Assembly: GCF_013409785.1 (NCBI RefSeq)
Contig: NZ_JACCBV010000001.1
Location: 3,782,001-3,846,000 of the forward strand
DNA: 64,000 bases
DNA from: Microbacterium immunditiarum
GTDB lineage: Bacteria > Actinomycetota > Actinomycetes > Actinomycetales > Microbacteriaceae
Reading direction: 5' to 3'
Shown: piece by piece, positions 24,646-33,621 of the stretch
Numbering within the stretch: the first letter of the stretch is position 1
How the letters are laid out: every line of letters begins with the position of its first letter
The notes under the pieces: model-generated
Told to the model about the DNA's origin: nothing
The model's input: the letters and a program-made list of their open reading frames with translations, nothing else
Databases searched by the model: none
Program-made: the position numbers and the translations under genes

Positions 24646-26099
24646 CCGGTTACCTCGTCGCTTGCGATGTCGAGCCAGACGGACTTGTTCTCGGTGTAGG
24701 CCAGGATGGCGTCGAAGCCGTTCTCGCGACCGATGCCGCTGTCCTTGTATCCCCCGAAGGGAACGTTGAACGAAAGCTTCCGGTAGGTGTTGATCCACAC
24801 GGTTCCCGCTCGGAGGCTCGCCGCCACCCGGTGCGCGCGCTTGACGTCACGCGTCCACACCCCGGCCGCCAGTCCGTAGCGGGTGTCGTTGGCCATCGCG
24901 ACGGCGTCCTGCTCCCCGTCGAAGGAGAGGACGGAGAGCACGGGGCCGAAGATCTCGTCGCGCGCGATGTCCATGTCGTTGCGCACACCGGTGAAGATCG
25001 TCGGCTCGATGAAGCACCCCGTCGACGGGTCGACGGGACGACGGCCCCCGACCACGAGCTCCGCGCCCTGGCGAACGCCGGTCTCGACGTACCGCTCGAT
25101 CTTCTGGAGCTGCGCCTCGAATGCGATCGGCCCCATGTCGGTCGACTCGAGCAGAGGGTCACCCAGCCGCATGCCCCGGGCCCGGTCGGCCAGCCGGGAG
25201 ACGACTTCGTCGTGGATCCCCCGCTGCACGAGCAGCCGAGACCCGGCAGTGCACACCTGGCCCGAGGCCGCGAAGATCCCGCCGACGATCCCGTCCAAGG
25301 CTGCATCGACGTCGGCATCCTCGAAGACGATGCTGGGGGACTTGCCGCCGAGCTCCAGCGTGACCGGTGCGAGGTGTCCGGCCGCAGCCCGCATGACGTC
25401 GATTCCCGTCGCGGTCGAGCCGGTGAAGGCGACCTTCGCGACGCCGTCATGCGCGCTCAAGGCGGCTCCCGCGTCGCGGAAGCCGGTCACCACGTTGAAG
25501 ACTCCCGGCGGGAACCCCGCCCGCTCCACGAGCTCGCCCAGCATCAGCGTGGTCACGGGCGTGTGCTCGGCCGGCTTCGCGACGAACGTGCAGCCCGCCG
25601 CGAGCGCTGGCGCCAGCTTGAAGGTGAGGACGAGCAGCGGCGCGTTCCAGGGCAGGATCGCGCCGACGACCCCGACGGGTTCCCGCCGGGTGTAGATGAG
25701 GAACGAGGGGTCTGCCGACGGGATGACCGCGCCGTGCACCTTGTCTGCGACACCCGCGAAGTACCGGTACCAGTCCGGCAGCTGAGCGATCTGTGCGCGG
25801 TTCTCACGGATCACGCGCCCGTTGTCCGAGCTCTCGGCGACCGCGAGCTCCTCCACGTTCTCTTCGATGAGGTCCGCGAGCCGGTGGATGAGACTGCCAC
25901 GGGCCGTCGCCGTCATCCGGCCCCACTCGCCGTCGAAGGCGGCCTGCGCCGCGCGCACCGCCCGATCGACATCGCGTCCGGATGCACGTGGCACCTGCGC
26001 CCACGTCTGCCCGGTGAAGGGGTTGACGCTCGGGAAGTCCTCCCCGTCGAGCGCGTCGACCCAGCTGCCACCGATGAGCATCTTGTGTCGGGCGATCAT
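24642..26099 (-). CDS. NAD(P)+-dependent aldehyde dehydrogenase
   Basis: Normal-length (485 aa) class-I-type aldehyde dehydrogenase that oxidises an aldehyde to its acid. The oxyanion-hole Asn is in L-P-W-N-A-P-L, the general-base Glu in V-T-L-E-L-G-G-K-S-P, and the catalytic Cys in A-S-G-Q-V-C-T-A-G-S. Cofactor contacts include F-T-G-S-T-A-T-G and K-P-A-E-H-T-P. ATG 26099 (MIARHKM) follows AAAGGGGACC. It is the first gene of the catabolic part of the cluster, and translationally coupled to the VOC gene. The natural aldehyde is unknown. Confidence 0.92.
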   Translation of the reverse strand: MIARHKMLIGGSWVDALDGEDFPSVNPFTGQTWAQVPRASGRDVDRAVRAAQAAFDGEWGRMTATARGSLIHRLADLIEENVEELAVAESSDNGRVIRENRAQIAQLPDWYRYFAGVADKVHGAVIPSADPSFLIYTRREPVGVVGAILPWNAPLLVLTFKLAPALAAGCTFVAKPAEHTPVTTLMLGELVERAGFPPGVFNVVTGFRDAGAALSAHDGVAKVAFTGSTATGIDVMRAAAGHLAPVTLELGGKSPSIVFEDADVDAALDGIVGGIFAASGQVCTAGSRLLVQRGIHDEVVSRLADRARGMRLGDPLLESTDMGPIAFEAQLQKIERYVETGVRQGAELVVGGRRPVDPSTGCFIEPTIFTGVRNDMDIARDEIFGPVLSVLSFDGEQDAVAMANDTRYGLAAGVWTRDVKRAHRVAASLRAGTVWINTYRKLSFNVPFGGYKDSGIGRENGFDAILAYTENKSVWLDIASDEVTG

Positions 26100-26142
26100 C
26101 CGGAGGTCCCCTTTGCACCCAGGTGAATGATGTACAGCTTCA

Positions 26143-26158
26143 TAATCTTTACATAAAT
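26143..26158. promoter_or_regulatory. AT-rich candidate operator, copy 3 (TAATCTTTACATAAAT)
   Basis: TAATCTTTACATAAAT lies about 45 bases upstream of the aldehyde dehydrogenase start. It matches copy 1 in 11 of the first 11-12 positions except one A/T change, which is unlikely by chance at this GC content. A place for promoter or operator of the catabolic transcript. Confidence 0.45.
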
Positions 26159-26187
26159 AAACTTGGGCTTCAACCCTCATTTCGAGG

Positions 26188-26225
26188 CGATGCGCCCCGC
26201 CGTCCGTGGACAGCGGGGCGCATCG
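26188..26225 (-). terminator. Hairpin after the solute-binding-protein gene
   Basis: Perfect 13-base inverted repeat: CGATGCGCCCCGC at 26188-26200 pairs with GCGGGGCGCATCG at 26213-26225, loop of 12. It lies just after the lipoprotein gene and before the aldehyde dehydrogenase gene on the same strand, so the lipoprotein can be made from its own transcript. Confidence 0.8.
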
Positions 26226-26247
26226 AGATCGCGAGGATCAGTTCGAC

Positions 26248-27324
26248 TCAGCGGAATAGCTCATTCCACTTCGCCGTGTACTCCTCCCACCACTCGAGGT
26301 CGAGCACTCGTTCTGGATTGACGAGCTCGACGTTCGACGACGCGCCGATCGTGTCGGGCTGGACAGCGGAGAGCGGTGTGGCGCCTCCGTGAGCGGTCGC
26401 ACGCTGACCCTCTTCAGACGCGAAGAAGTCGAGGAACACCTGGGCCGCGTTCGGGTTCTTCGCCGACTCCACGGCGAGGAAGACGTTCGGCACACCCCAC
26501 ACGGGGTCAGGCACCGTGAACTCGATCGGAGCGCCCTCCTCCTTCCGCACGGACATGTCGGCCGCGGAGACGAACGTGCCGATCGCGATCTCTCCCGCGA
26601 GCAGCCCCTCCTGCATGGCGAGCGCGCTGGCGTAGATCGTCGGCTCCTGCTTGGCCAGTTCCTCGAGGAATCCATCGCTCGTGTTGTCCTCGAGGAACTG
26701 ATACCAGTCCGCATGGATCGCGATGATCGCGGGGTCGACGACGCCGATCGCGCCGTTGCCGTACGCCGGGTCGAGGAGATCCTCGTAGCTGGTGATCTCT
26801 CCGTTGAACAGCTGGGTGTTCCATCCCACCACCAGCAGCCCGAGCGGCGACAGGATCAGCTTGTCCTCGCGGACCCAGCCGCTGTCCGTCCACTCCGGGT
26901 CTTCGAAGACAGGACCCTCCAGCTCTGTGAACCATCCGTCCTCGTTGAGCTTCTCTTCGAGCCAGGCGAAGTTCACCGAGGTCACCACGTCGGCACCCTC
27001 GGCGCCGGTCGAGTGCTCCGCCTCGAGAGCGGCGGTCATGTCGGCGGTGCCGATCACGCGCACGTCGACGCTGATCTCGGGGTACTTCGCCTCGAATGCC
27101 TCCTTGAGCCCCTCTCGAGCCGTCTCGGGAGCGACGGTGTACCAGACGACCTTCCCCTCCTCCTTCGCGGCCTCGACGATCGCCTCCCATTCCGCGTCGA
27201 CAGGTCCGTCGCTCGGCGCTGAGGTCTCGCCTCCCCCGCCGCCGCCGCTCGAGCAGCCGGCGATGAGCGCGACCGCCGCGACGATCCCGGCGATCCCCAT
27301 CCACTTACGCCTGGGTGTTCTCAT
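26248..27324 (-). CDS. ABC importer solute-binding lipoprotein (AfuA/FutA type)
   Basis: Extracytoplasmic binding protein of 358 residues with a lipoprotein signal: basic start, hydrophobic core and the lipobox L-I-A-G-C near residue 25, then a Gly/Ser linker. The mature part begins with E-G-K-V-V-W-Y-T-V-A-P-E-T, the typical first strand of Fe3+/polyamine/phosphonate-type binding proteins. The tyrosine pairs that would bind ferric iron are not evident, so an organic ligand is more likely. ATG 27324 follows AAAGGA. It pairs with the permease and ATPase at 16.0-18.8 kb, separated from them by seven catabolic genes. Confidence 0.87.
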   Translation of the reverse strand: MRTPRRKWMGIAGIVAAVALIAGCSSGGGGGGETSAPSDGPVDAEWEAIVEAAKEEGKVVWYTVAPETAREGLKEAFEAKYPEISVDVRVIGTADMTAALEAEHSTGAEGADVVTSVNFAWLEEKLNEDGWFTELEGPVFEDPEWTDSGWVREDKLILSPLGLLVVGWNTQLFNGEITSYEDLLDPAYGNGAIGVVDPAIIAIHADWYQFLEDNTSDGFLEELAKQEPTIYASALAMQEGLLAGEIAIGTFVSAADMSVRKEEGAPIEFTVPDPVWGVPNVFLAVESAKNPNAAQVFLDFFASEEGQRATAHGGATPLSAVQPDTIGASSNVELVNPERVLDLEWWEEYTAKWNELFR

Positions 27325-27620
27325 GCTGTGTTCCTTTCCCTGGACTGCTTCGTCGTCGACCGGCATCGTCGCCGGCACACCAGAGTTCCCGGTAATGCTT
27401 GCAATCCTAATAATATTTAGCCTCGAAGACAAGCGCCGGTTTTCTCAGCTCGGTTCGCGGATGCCGCATCCCCCGTGACGCGAGCGCGTGGACGCTCTTT
27501 CCTGGTCCAGGTGCTCGTCGCCTAGACTCCCCTGAAGTCCCCCAACGTACGATGTCGTGTTCCCCGATACGACGCCGTATCCCCACGCGGGCTCCCCACC
27601 CGCAGTACATCGGAGTGCAT
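27325..27620. other. Intergenic region between divergent genes
   Basis: About 300 bases with no credible gene. It must hold the promoters of the lipoprotein gene (leftward) and the VWA protein gene (rightward). An AT-rich island at 27393-27420 (TAATGCTTGCAATCCTAATAATATTTAG) is the only conspicuous element; its TGCAATC part recurs in inverted form near 18888. Confidence 0.4.
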
Positions 27621-29309
27621 GTGGTTCGAATGCAGCCGAACACCGATACCGGCAGCATCCCCACGCGAGCCGCCGCGCGCGCGGCGCAGCGGCGCAGGCG
27701 GCAGCTCGTGCTCTGGGGGGTCATCGGCCTCCTCGTCGTCGTGCTCGTCGTGGTACTCAGCGTCGTGTTCACGCGCGGCGCCGCCGGCGAGCCCGAGCAG
27801 GAGCCGGCCGTCACCGGCGAGTGCCTGCCCTCAGCTCTCAGCATCACGGCCGACCCGGCGGTCGCCGGGGCGCTCGAGGCGGTCGTCGCCGACCTCGCCG
27901 CGGATCGCTCCGACTGCCCGGAAGTGACGATCACGACCGAAGACAGCGCGGTCACCGCCGCGGCGCTGGCCCAGGGGACGGCTCCCGGGTTCGACGTGTG
28001 GGTCCCCGACTCCTCGATGTGGCCCGCGCGGGTCGCCGGCCAGGCCGAGCTGACCGGTGCGGATGCCCCCGAACTCGTCGTCGGCGACCCCGTCGCGACC
28101 ACGCCGGTCGTCTTCGCGGCGACGGATGCCACGGCCACCGTGCTCGGCGCCGAAGCCGGTTTCGGAAGCCTCGCCCAGCGCGCGGTCGCGCCCGTGCTGC
28201 CCGATCCGTCCGCGGTGGCCGCGAGCTCGGCAGCCCTGCTCGCGCTGCAGACCGCGGTCGGCGGGGACGCGCGCACCTTCACGGGGCTCGTGCTCGGCCT
28301 CGACGCCCAGGGTGTCGTTCCCACGACGGCGGACGCGCTCGCCGCGGCATCCGCTGCGACCTCGCCCACCGTCGCCGTCACCACCGAGCAGGCGGTGCTG
28401 GAGTACAGCGGCGATCCCGCCCTCGTGCCGGTCTATCCCGCCGACGTGAAGCCCACCGTGACCGTGTCTCTGGTGACTCTCGCGGATGCGTCGGACGACA
28501 CGCTCGACGCCGTCGACGCGCTCACCGCCGCCATCGCCGATGGGGGCGACCTGCTCGCCGAGCACGGCCTGCGCGACGCCTCGGGGGCCGCGCTCGACTC
28601 GGCCGGGGACGGCGCCTCGAGCGCCGTGACCGAGCCCGCCGACGGCGCCAACCAGGCCGAGGCGCTGCGCACGTGGGAGGTGCTCACCGCACCCTCGCGG
28701 ATGCTCGCGCTCAACGACGTGTCGGGTTCGATGTCGCAGCCGGCGACCGCGGACATGAGCCGCATCGACCTGTTCGGGCAGGCGGCCGTGCGCGCGATCA
28801 ACTCCATGTCGACCGACTCCTCCCTCGCGATCTGGGTCTTCTCGAGCCGCCGGATCGGCGGACAGGACTGGCAGGAGGTCGTGCCGTTCGGCTCGCTCGG
28901 CGACCCGGCGCACAAACAGCGGACGATCGACACGGCGAACTCGCTCGACAGCCTCGTCGGGGGCGGGACGGGTCTCTACGACAGCGTCCTCGCGGCGGTG
29001 AAGTACATGCGCGAGACGTACGTGCCCGGTCAGGTCAACCTCGTCCTGCTCAACACCGACGGGTTCAACGAGGAGGATGACGGCCTCGACCTGCCGGGCC
29101 TGCTCGCCGAGCTCGAGAAGCTTCGCGACCCGGCCAAGCCGGTCGCGGTGATCGCCATCGGCTACGGACCCGACACCGACCAGGCCGCCCTGGAGCAGAT
29201 CGCCGCCGCCACCGACGGCGCCGCGTACCAGGCGCTGCAGCCGACCGACATCGGCGCGGTCCTCGTCGACGCGACCACGCAGCGAGGATGCCGGCCGAAC
29301 TGCGGCTGA
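27621..29309 (+). CDS. Membrane-anchored von Willebrand factor A protein with binding-protein-like domain
   Basis: About 562 residues. An Arg/Ala-rich cytoplasmic start is followed by one strong membrane span (L-W-G-V-I-G-L-L-V-V-V-L near residues 28-50). The middle of the protein (about 65-340) resembles a periplasmic binding-protein fold. The last 200 residues are a VWA domain: the metal site D-x-S-x-S reads N-D-V-S-G-S-M-S, with a Thr in G-G-G-T-G-L-Y and Asp in L-N-T-D-G-F. Such proteins bind ligands or proteins outside the cell. GTG 27621 has CGGAG five bases upstream; ATG 27630 is an alternative start. It stands alone. Confidence 0.78.
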   Translation: MVRMQPNTDTGSIPTRAAARAAQRRRRQLVLWGVIGLLVVVLVVVLSVVFTRGAAGEPEQEPAVTGECLPSALSITADPAVAGALEAVVADLAADRSDCPEVTITTEDSAVTAAALAQGTAPGFDVWVPDSSMWPARVAGQAELTGADAPELVVGDPVATTPVVFAATDATATVLGAEAGFGSLAQRAVAPVLPDPSAVAASSAALLALQTAVGGDARTFTGLVLGLDAQGVVPTTADALAAASAATSPTVAVTTEQAVLEYSGDPALVPVYPADVKPTVTVSLVTLADASDDTLDAVDALTAAIADGGDLLAEHGLRDASGAALDSAGDGASSAVTEPADGANQAEALRTWEVLTAPSRMLALNDVSGSMSQPATADMSRIDLFGQAAVRAINSMSTDSSLAIWVFSSRRIGGQDWQEVVPFGSLGDPAHKQRTIDTANSLDSLVGGGTGLYDSVLAAVKYMRETYVPGQVNLVLLNTDGFNEEDDGLDLPGLLAELEKLRDPAKPVAVIAIGYGPDTDQAALEQIAAATDGAAYQALQPTDIGAVLVDATTQRGCRPNCG

Positions 29310-29382
29310 GCGACGCTGCGAGCCCGCCGCATCTCACCCGGGGCTTCTTCGTGGCCATGTCATCCCGACCGAAACGTGACCG

Positions 29383-29694
29383 TCAGGAACCCGCGACGCT
29401 CCGGTTGACAGCTCGCGTCGCCGAGAACTTGAGCACCGTGTAGTCGTCGATCTGCATCGAGCCGTCTCCGTCCGCGAAGCGGACACGGTGACCCTTGTGC
29501 TCCTGCGGGTAGAACCTGCCGAATCCGGTGAGCGTGACCTTGTTCCCCTGCGACACCAGGTCGATCAGCTCTTCGATGAATGCGTCGTAGACCTGCTGCG
29601 TGACCCCCAGCGGGAGCTTCCCCCGGCGCGCAACGCGCTGAACGAACTCCCTCCTGCTCACGCGCCCCTGCTCGAGCCCTGCGATCGTGCTCAT
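29383..29694 (-). CDS. HU/IHF-family DNA-binding protein
   Basis: About 103 residues with the histone-like fold: two N-terminal helices (S-R-R-E-F-V-Q-R-V-A-R-R-G, then V-Y-D-A-F-I-E-E-L-I-D-L-V), followed by G-N-K-V-T-L-T-G-F-G-R-F-Y-P-Q-E-H, the segment leading into the DNA-binding arm, and an arm and strand region ending K-F-S-A-T-R-A-V-N. The arm is shorter and less basic than in true HU. The start is uncertain: ATG 29694 (MSTIAG) has AAGG close upstream, while ATG 29709 and 29751 also stay in frame. It is a single gene, convergent with the VWA gene. Confidence 0.8.
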   Translation of the reverse strand: MSTIAGLEQGRVSRREFVQRVARRGKLPLGVTQQVYDAFIEELIDLVSQGNKVTLTGFGRFYPQEHKGHRVRFADGDGSMQIDDYTVLKFSATRAVNRSVAGS

Positions 29695-30075
29695 ACCTTG
29701 CCATCCCATGCTGCTCGCCGATGCGAGCGGTACGTGAGCCCCGGCAGACACTCAACCCAGTACCGGGACTCTGTCCACGTGGAAGACGTGTCGACGTCAG
29801 TGCGCGCTCGTCCCTCCCTCGAAGTTAGTCACATGCCTGGTGAAGTTCACTGATAAAGGTGACAAGGCATCGTTTTCGCCTCGTCTACCATCGCATCAGG
29901 GGGAGGCATCCTCTGACGGGCGCTCGATTGCGCGGGTGAGGCGATGGCTTGCTCGGTCTCGGCCTCGCGGCCGCCGCAGTGGTCGAAGCAGCGTTCGGCT
30001 GAGGTCACCGCGCCGGGACCTTCGACCCCTCGCCGGGTGCGCACCCGGCGCATCGTGGTGTTCGAGGAGGCAGAG
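29695..30075. other. Intergenic region between divergent genes
   Basis: About 380 bases without a supported gene. It must hold the divergent promoters of the HU-like and PPOX genes. An AT-richer stretch at 29838-29880 contains GTGAAGTTCACTGATAAAGG followed by TGAC, with the small palindrome GTGAA-GTTCAC. No clear -35/-10 pair could be fixed. Confidence 0.35.
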
Positions 30076-30543
30076 ATGTTCACGAATCCCGCACCGTCGC
30101 GGACCGACGATGTCGTCGAGGTCCTGACCGAGGAGCAGTGCTGGAACCTGCTCGACCGCTGCGAACTGGGTCGTCTCGCGGTGGTCGCCGATGGCGCTCC
30201 CGAGATCTTCCCCGTCAACTACGTCACCGACGGTCCCTACGTGCTCTTCCGGACCGCGCCCGGCACGAAGCTGGAGAAGCTCGCCGAGAGCCCGCAAGTC
30301 GCGTTCGAGGTCGACGAGTACGACGACACACACGCCGCGAGCGTGATCCTCAAGGGCGTCGCCCACCGCCTCACCGTGCAGAGCGAGATCGACGCCGCCG
30401 AGGAGCTCGCACTCGAGTCGTGGATCCCGACGCTGAAGTACCGGTGGGTGCGGATCACGGCGACCGAGGTCTCCGGTCGCCGGTTCCCACGAGGACCCGA
30501 ACCGGAGCGCTACCGGGCCTCGCGCGATGACCGCGACGGGTAG
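30076..30543 (+). CDS. Pyridoxamine 5'-phosphate oxidase-like (PPOX-fold) flavoprotein
   Basis: A 155-residue split-barrel protein. The characteristic start L-T-E-E-Q-C-W-N-L-L, then L-G-R-L-A-V-V-A-D-G-A-P-E-I-F-P-V-N-Y, and V-L-F-R-T-A-P-G-T-K-L match the actinobacterial PPOX/nitroreductase-like group. Members bind FMN or F420 and often belong to stress regulons. S-V-I-L-K-G-V-A follows on the next strand. ATG 30076 has GGAGGCAGAG directly upstream, which rules out the earlier ATG at 29944. There is no membrane span. Its physiological substrate cannot be told. Confidence 0.85.
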   Translation: MFTNPAPSRTDDVVEVLTEEQCWNLLDRCELGRLAVVADGAPEIFPVNYVTDGPYVLFRTAPGTKLEKLAESPQVAFEVDEYDDTHAASVILKGVAHRLTVQSEIDAAEELALESWIPTLKYRWVRITATEVSGRRFPRGPEPERYRASRDDRDG

Positions 30544-30663
30544 GTCGCGTCACGGCCTCCCCATCCCTCGCCCTGACGAACGCCGCCCGCGTGCGATCCT
30601 CTCTTTGGCCCGCTCGACGTAGCTCGCGACATCGACCTCTCACCGCGCCTGGAGTCGCCGCCC

Positions 30664-33516
30664 TTACGGCGCGGCAGACTCGAGGAGGGCGAGTTCGTGT
30701 GCCCTCCCGGTCGCCTCCGTGCGGGTGCGGCATCCGAGTTTCGCCAGGATGCTGCGCACGTGCATGTCGACGGTCCGCGGGCTGAGGAAGAGGAGGCTTG
30801 CGATCTCGCGGTTGGTCCGCCCGACCGCGACGAGACGGAGGATCTCGAGCTCACGCCGTGTGAGGCCGCCGTTCTCGAGATCGCGCGCCGCACGGCGGCC
30901 CAGCCGCTCATCGAGGGACTCGCCGGATGCCTCGAGATCCGCCGCCGTGCGGTGCGCGAAGGGACGCGCATCGAGCTTCCTGAACGTCCGATACGCGCCT
31001 GTCATGCGCTCCACCCCCATCGCGCGGTCGCCCGCGGCGGTGAGCGCGGTCCCCAGGCGCGCCTGGGTCAGCGCGCGCTCGAACGGCGCATCGATTTCGC
31101 CCAGCCGGTCGAACGCCTGCGCGAACTGCTCCGCCGCCGTCGCGTGATCGCGCTCGACCATCGCCACCTCGCCCAATGCATGCGCCAGCGCCGCCAGACA
31201 GTCCGCGCTTCCGAATCGCGGCGCCCAGGACGCGCTCGCGTCGGCGCACGCGTACACCAGCTCGGTGTCGCCGCGCCGTGCGCCGAAGGTCGCTGCGAGC
31301 CGCAATGTGCGCGGGCGGCCCGACACCATCTGCTCGACCCGCATCGTCACGAGCGCACGCCAGCCCCCGGGTTGGACGCCGCGGAGTTCGTCCACCAAGG
31401 CGAGGCCGCACGCGCTCTCCTCCTCCACCCCCGCGAGGCCGAGATCACGCGCGAACGCAAGTGATCTGCGGAGGTGCCGACGGGCCCGCGACGTGAAGCC
31501 CCGCGCGGCGGCGACGAGACCGAGCGTGAGAAGGGCGTGCGCGCTGCTGGCCCCGTCCTCGAGCTCCGTTCGCTGAAGAAGATCCCGCGCCAACCCCTCC
31601 GCTCGCGTCCACTCCCCGCGGTTCCGCAGCACCATGGCCAGGCAGCTCAGGCAGAAGTGCTCGTCTTCGCTGAGGCCGTTGTTGCGGCAGTGGGCGACGG
31701 CGTCGTCGAGAGCCGATTGCGCGGCCGGGTAGTCGGCCCAATCGTTCGCGAGTGCGCCGAGCGCCCAGTAGGCGGTGGCGGCTGCCTCGACATGGTGGTT
31801 GTCCAGCGCGAGTCCGAGCGCCGACCGCATCAGCTCGAACCCTTCTTCGCGGCGCCCGGATCTGCCCACCATGAACCCCCTGAGGCTCAGACACTCGGAT
31901 TCGAGGTCCGATCTGCCCACACTGCGAGCCGCCGCGTGCGCCCGGTCGAGGGCACCGTGCGCGGCGACGGGATCATCGCGCCAGAGGCCGCCGGCCGCCA
32001 CGATCCAGTCGCCCGCTGCTTCCGCCAAGACATCTGCGGCCTCGAATGCCTCCGCAGCCCGGGTGCGTGCAGCCGCCGCCTTCGGCGAAGCGCCCTGAAG
32101 CTCGTACACGGTGGCGAGCCGTCGCTGGACGCCTGCCACCCGCTCGCGGTCGGAGGTGCCGTCGAGGCCAGCGTCGACCTCCTCCCACGCTCGTGCGGCC
32201 TCGCTGAGCTCGCCGCAGAGCTGAGCGCAGCGTCCCAGCTCCTCGAGGAGATCCAGCCGGCCAGGCTCATCCTCTCCGTCCGGCCAGGCTTCGAGCGCCG
32301 TCCGAGCGGATGCCGCCGCGTCCCGGTACGCGTGCACGTCGCACGATCGCCGGGTAGCCCGCACGAGCAGTGGACGTGCACGGTCCGGCTCCCGTGCGGC
32401 CAACCAGTGGTGCGCGGCGAGCGCCGGCTCGGCTCCGCGTTCTTCGAGCAGGCGACCCACGTCTCGATGGAGGGATCGGCGCCGTTGCCACGGAGTGTCG
32501 GCGTGCAGCGCCTCCCTGACCAGGTCGTGACGGAACGCGACGGTCCCCGGCTGCGCATCACGGAGCACACCGAGGTCGACGAGCTCGCCCACCCCGGCGT
32601 CGCATCCGAGCGCTGTGAGAAGGTCGAGGTCCACGAAGACGCCGACGACGGCGGATGCCTCGAGAGCGCGCCGACCTTCGGATGACAGCCCCTCGACCCT
32701 CAGCCGGACCATGTCGCGCAACGTCTCGGGGATCGGGACGATCGAGCCCTCCTCGAGCTCGATGCCGCGAGGGCCGGGAACCAGTCGACCACCTGCCTGC
32801 AAGGCCGCCGCCAGCTCTTCCACGAAGAACGGCACGCCCTGGGTCCGGTCGTACAACGCGGCACGCAGCATCGGACCGGGTTCCCCTCCGAGGACCCGCG
32901 CGGCGAGCACGGCGGTCTCGTCCGCGTCGAGCCGCGCCACGGTGATCTCCGTCAGCCGCCCGGCGCGGCGGAGGTCCACCCGCAGTCGCCGCAGCGGATG
33001 CCCGCGCGGTATCTCCTCGCTCCGATAGGCGCCGATCACGAGCAGAGGCCACTCCTCCGCGGCCTCCGCGAGCGAGGGCAGCAGGTCGAGGGTCGCCGCA
33101 TCCGCCCACTGCAGGTCGTCGAGGAGGATGACCGTCGCAGAGCGAGTCGCGATCGCCGCGAGGGCGCCGCGCACCGCCTCGACCAGGGTCTCGCGATCGG
33201 CCGCGCTGATCGCCGGGCCGAGCTCGGGCACGATGGCGCCGAGAGTGCCGGCGAGGGGGCCGTCGAGCTCGAGCCCGCCAGGCTCGCGGCGAAGGTACTC
33301 TCGCAGCACTGCGGCGATCGGCGCATACGGCGAGGACGAGCGCTGGTCGGCGACTGCTCTCAGCGTGGCCAGCCCTCCGCCGGCCGTGGCGGCCTCGGCC
33401 AGTCGGGTCTTGCCCACACCCGCCTCGCCGGCGAGCAGCACGAGTCCGCCGCGGCCTGTGGCGGCGGCCGAGATCACGCCGGCGAGCTGCTCGAGCTCCC
33501 GTTCGCGACCGACCAT
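30664..33516 (-). CDS. Large ATP-binding LuxR-family (LAL) transcriptional regulator
   Basis: A 950-residue regulator of the MalT/LAL group. The N-terminal NTPase begins M-V-G-R-E-R-E-L-E-Q-L, with Walker A L-A-G-E-A-G-V-G-K-T-R-L near residue 35 and Walker B V-I-L-L-D-D-L-Q-W-A-D near 130. The long centre consists of TPR-like alpha-helical repeats, which serve as an effector or protein sensor. The last 65 residues form the helix-turn-helix: L-T-R-R-E-L-E-I-L-R-L-V-A, then T-N-R-E-I-A-S-L-L-F-L-S-P-R-T-V. ATG 33516 follows CGGAGGGGCG. No target is evident; the neighbouring genes are transcribed separately. Confidence 0.92.
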   Translation of the reverse strand: MVGRERELEQLAGVISAAATGRGGLVLLAGEAGVGKTRLAEAATAGGGLATLRAVADQRSSSPYAPIAAVLREYLRREPGGLELDGPLAGTLGAIVPELGPAISAADRETLVEAVRGALAAIATRSATVILLDDLQWADAATLDLLPSLAEAAEEWPLLVIGAYRSEEIPRGHPLRRLRVDLRRAGRLTEITVARLDADETAVLAARVLGGEPGPMLRAALYDRTQGVPFFVEELAAALQAGGRLVPGPRGIELEEGSIVPIPETLRDMVRLRVEGLSSEGRRALEASAVVGVFVDLDLLTALGCDAGVGELVDLGVLRDAQPGTVAFRHDLVREALHADTPWQRRRSLHRDVGRLLEERGAEPALAAHHWLAAREPDRARPLLVRATRRSCDVHAYRDAAASARTALEAWPDGEDEPGRLDLLEELGRCAQLCGELSEAARAWEEVDAGLDGTSDRERVAGVQRRLATVYELQGASPKAAAARTRAAEAFEAADVLAEAAGDWIVAAGGLWRDDPVAAHGALDRAHAAARSVGRSDLESECLSLRGFMVGRSGRREEGFELMRSALGLALDNHHVEAAATAYWALGALANDWADYPAAQSALDDAVAHCRNNGLSEDEHFCLSCLAMVLRNRGEWTRAEGLARDLLQRTELEDGASSAHALLTLGLVAAARGFTSRARRHLRRSLAFARDLGLAGVEEESACGLALVDELRGVQPGGWRALVTMRVEQMVSGRPRTLRLAATFGARRGDTELVYACADASASWAPRFGSADCLAALAHALGEVAMVERDHATAAEQFAQAFDRLGEIDAPFERALTQARLGTALTAAGDRAMGVERMTGAYRTFRKLDARPFAHRTAADLEASGESLDERLGRRAARDLENGGLTRRELEILRLVAVGRTNREIASLLFLSPRTVDMHVRSILAKLGCRTRTEATGRAHELALLESAAP

Positions 33517-33555
33517 CGGATCGCCCCTCCGCACGCGGTGAGTCTATCCAGGCGG

Positions 33556-33587
33556 GAGCACCCACGGTTCGGGGTCCGCGGGTGCTC
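33556..33587 (-). terminator. Hairpin between the propeller-protein and LAL genes
   Basis: GAGCACCCACGG at 33556-33567 pairs with CCGCGGGTGCTC at 33576-33587 with one mismatch and an 8-base loop. It is located after the stop of the leftward secreted beta-propeller gene and before the LAL regulator gene. Confidence 0.7.
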
Positions 33588-33621
33588 ACCTGCGCCGCGA
33601 CCAGTCGGCGCGCCCCCTCAG

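Noticed and set aside
15995..27324. A ferric-iron uptake system
   Set aside because: The transporter type can carry iron, but the binding protein lacks evident iron-binding tyrosine pairs and is mixed with oxygenase genes; an organic ligand fits better.
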